A stretch of 64,000 nt of DNA, from positions 91,193 through 155,192 of the forward strand of contig JAJQHJ010000019.1 in NCBI GenBank assembly GCA_021199795.1, read 5' to 3'. Positions 63,951 through 64,000 of this stretch are shown piece by piece. The notes under the pieces are model-generated. The model saw only the letters and a list, made by a program, of their open reading frames with translations, was not told the origin of the DNA and made no database searches. The position numbers and the translations under genes are program-made. Every line of letters starts with the position of its first letter. Position 1 is the stretch's first letter. The DNA comes from Oscillospiraceae bacterium (GTDB lineage: Bacteria > Bacillota > Clostridia > Oscillospirales > Ruminococcaceae).

Positions 63951-64000
63951 TTATTCGTTTATAAAATGCTCCTCTCCCCATTGATGCAACATAAATGTAT
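63951..64000 (-). CDS. Possible 3' end of a gene cut by the window edge
   Basis: Open frame entering from the right edge ends …LHQWGEEHFINE followed by TAA, just before the terminator. Other frames also close nearby, so the reading is tentative. No family recognised. Confidence 0.3.
   Translation of the reverse strand, partial: TFMLHQWGEEHFINE

Noticed and set aside
1..64000. CRISPR arrays, insertion sequences, prophage genes, tRNA and rRNA genes
   Set aside because: Looked for repeat arrays, transposase motifs and tRNA-like cloverleafs; none seen by eye.

Overview
The window looks like a chromosomal segment of a low-to-mid-GC, spore-forming, fibre-degrading Firmicute of the Ruminococcus/Oscillospiraceae type. 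The evidence is threefold: sporulation genes in clostridial arrangement (spoIIGA-sigE-sigG, spoIIID), xylan and mannan enzymes (two GH30, one GH8 exo-oligoxylanase, one GH130 phosphorylase), and secreted proteins with long Thr/Ser linkers. Family names come from recognising motifs by eye; no database search was run.

Layout. 1-2.99 kb: two tandem GH30 xylanase-type lipoproteins (minus strand, first one cut by the window edge). 3.1-5.2 kb: DnaD-like and DnaC/DnaI-like replication pair. 5.2-6.3 kb: frameshifted alpha/beta hydrolase. 6.3-10.0 kb: tyrS, sigG, sigE, spoIIGA (minus). 10.1-15.1 kb: a housekeeping operon (DUF951, prfA, tsaC/sua5, coaE, transglycosylase, M18 aminopeptidase). 15.2-20.8 kb: S1-domain protein, then rarA, clpX, clpP, tig. 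20.9-25.9 kb: phosphoesterase, DUF1540, and the lepB-rbgA-rnhB-yraN-thrC operon. 26-28.3 kb: a secreted beta-helix protein and a lipoprotein. 28.4-29.3 kb: orphan HATPase kinase. 29.4-32.9 kb: GH130, S33-type hydrolase, MFS. 32.9-37.2 kb: DtxR-type regulator and feoA-feoA-feoB-Cys-rich-HMA iron operon with repeated operators. 37.2-42.1 kb: spoIIID, gap, two-component system. 42.3-45.1 kb: plsY, a GT28-type glycolipid transferase, M42 peptidase. 45.2-49.5 kb: rpsF-ssb-rpsR, RING/zinc-ribbon membrane protein, lepA. 49.6-62.4 kb: two inverted FtsX-type permease paralogues and an ABC exporter, flanking fucO, the GH8 gene, a 48-codon ORF and a Spo0A-like gene. 62.6-63.8 kb: ECF sigma and membrane-anchored anti-sigma pair.

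Most interesting reading: a stand-alone Spo0A effector (DNA-binding) domain protein with no receiver domain (56601-57152). Its promoter carries tandem Spo0A boxes with 10-bp periodicity. An almost identical 17-bp tandem box (16/17) lies just upstream of the -35 of the orphan histidine-kinase-like gene at 28400-29149. The spoIIGA promoter has one perfect 0A box over a -35 hexamer placed 22 bp from the -10, and the same 22-bp geometry occurs at the Spo0A-like gene. The sigG leader can fold into a hairpin that buries its ribosome binding site. Together these suggest a Spo0A-linked circuit with an unphosphorylatable Spo0A paralogue and a candidate kinase, which is the part most worth testing.
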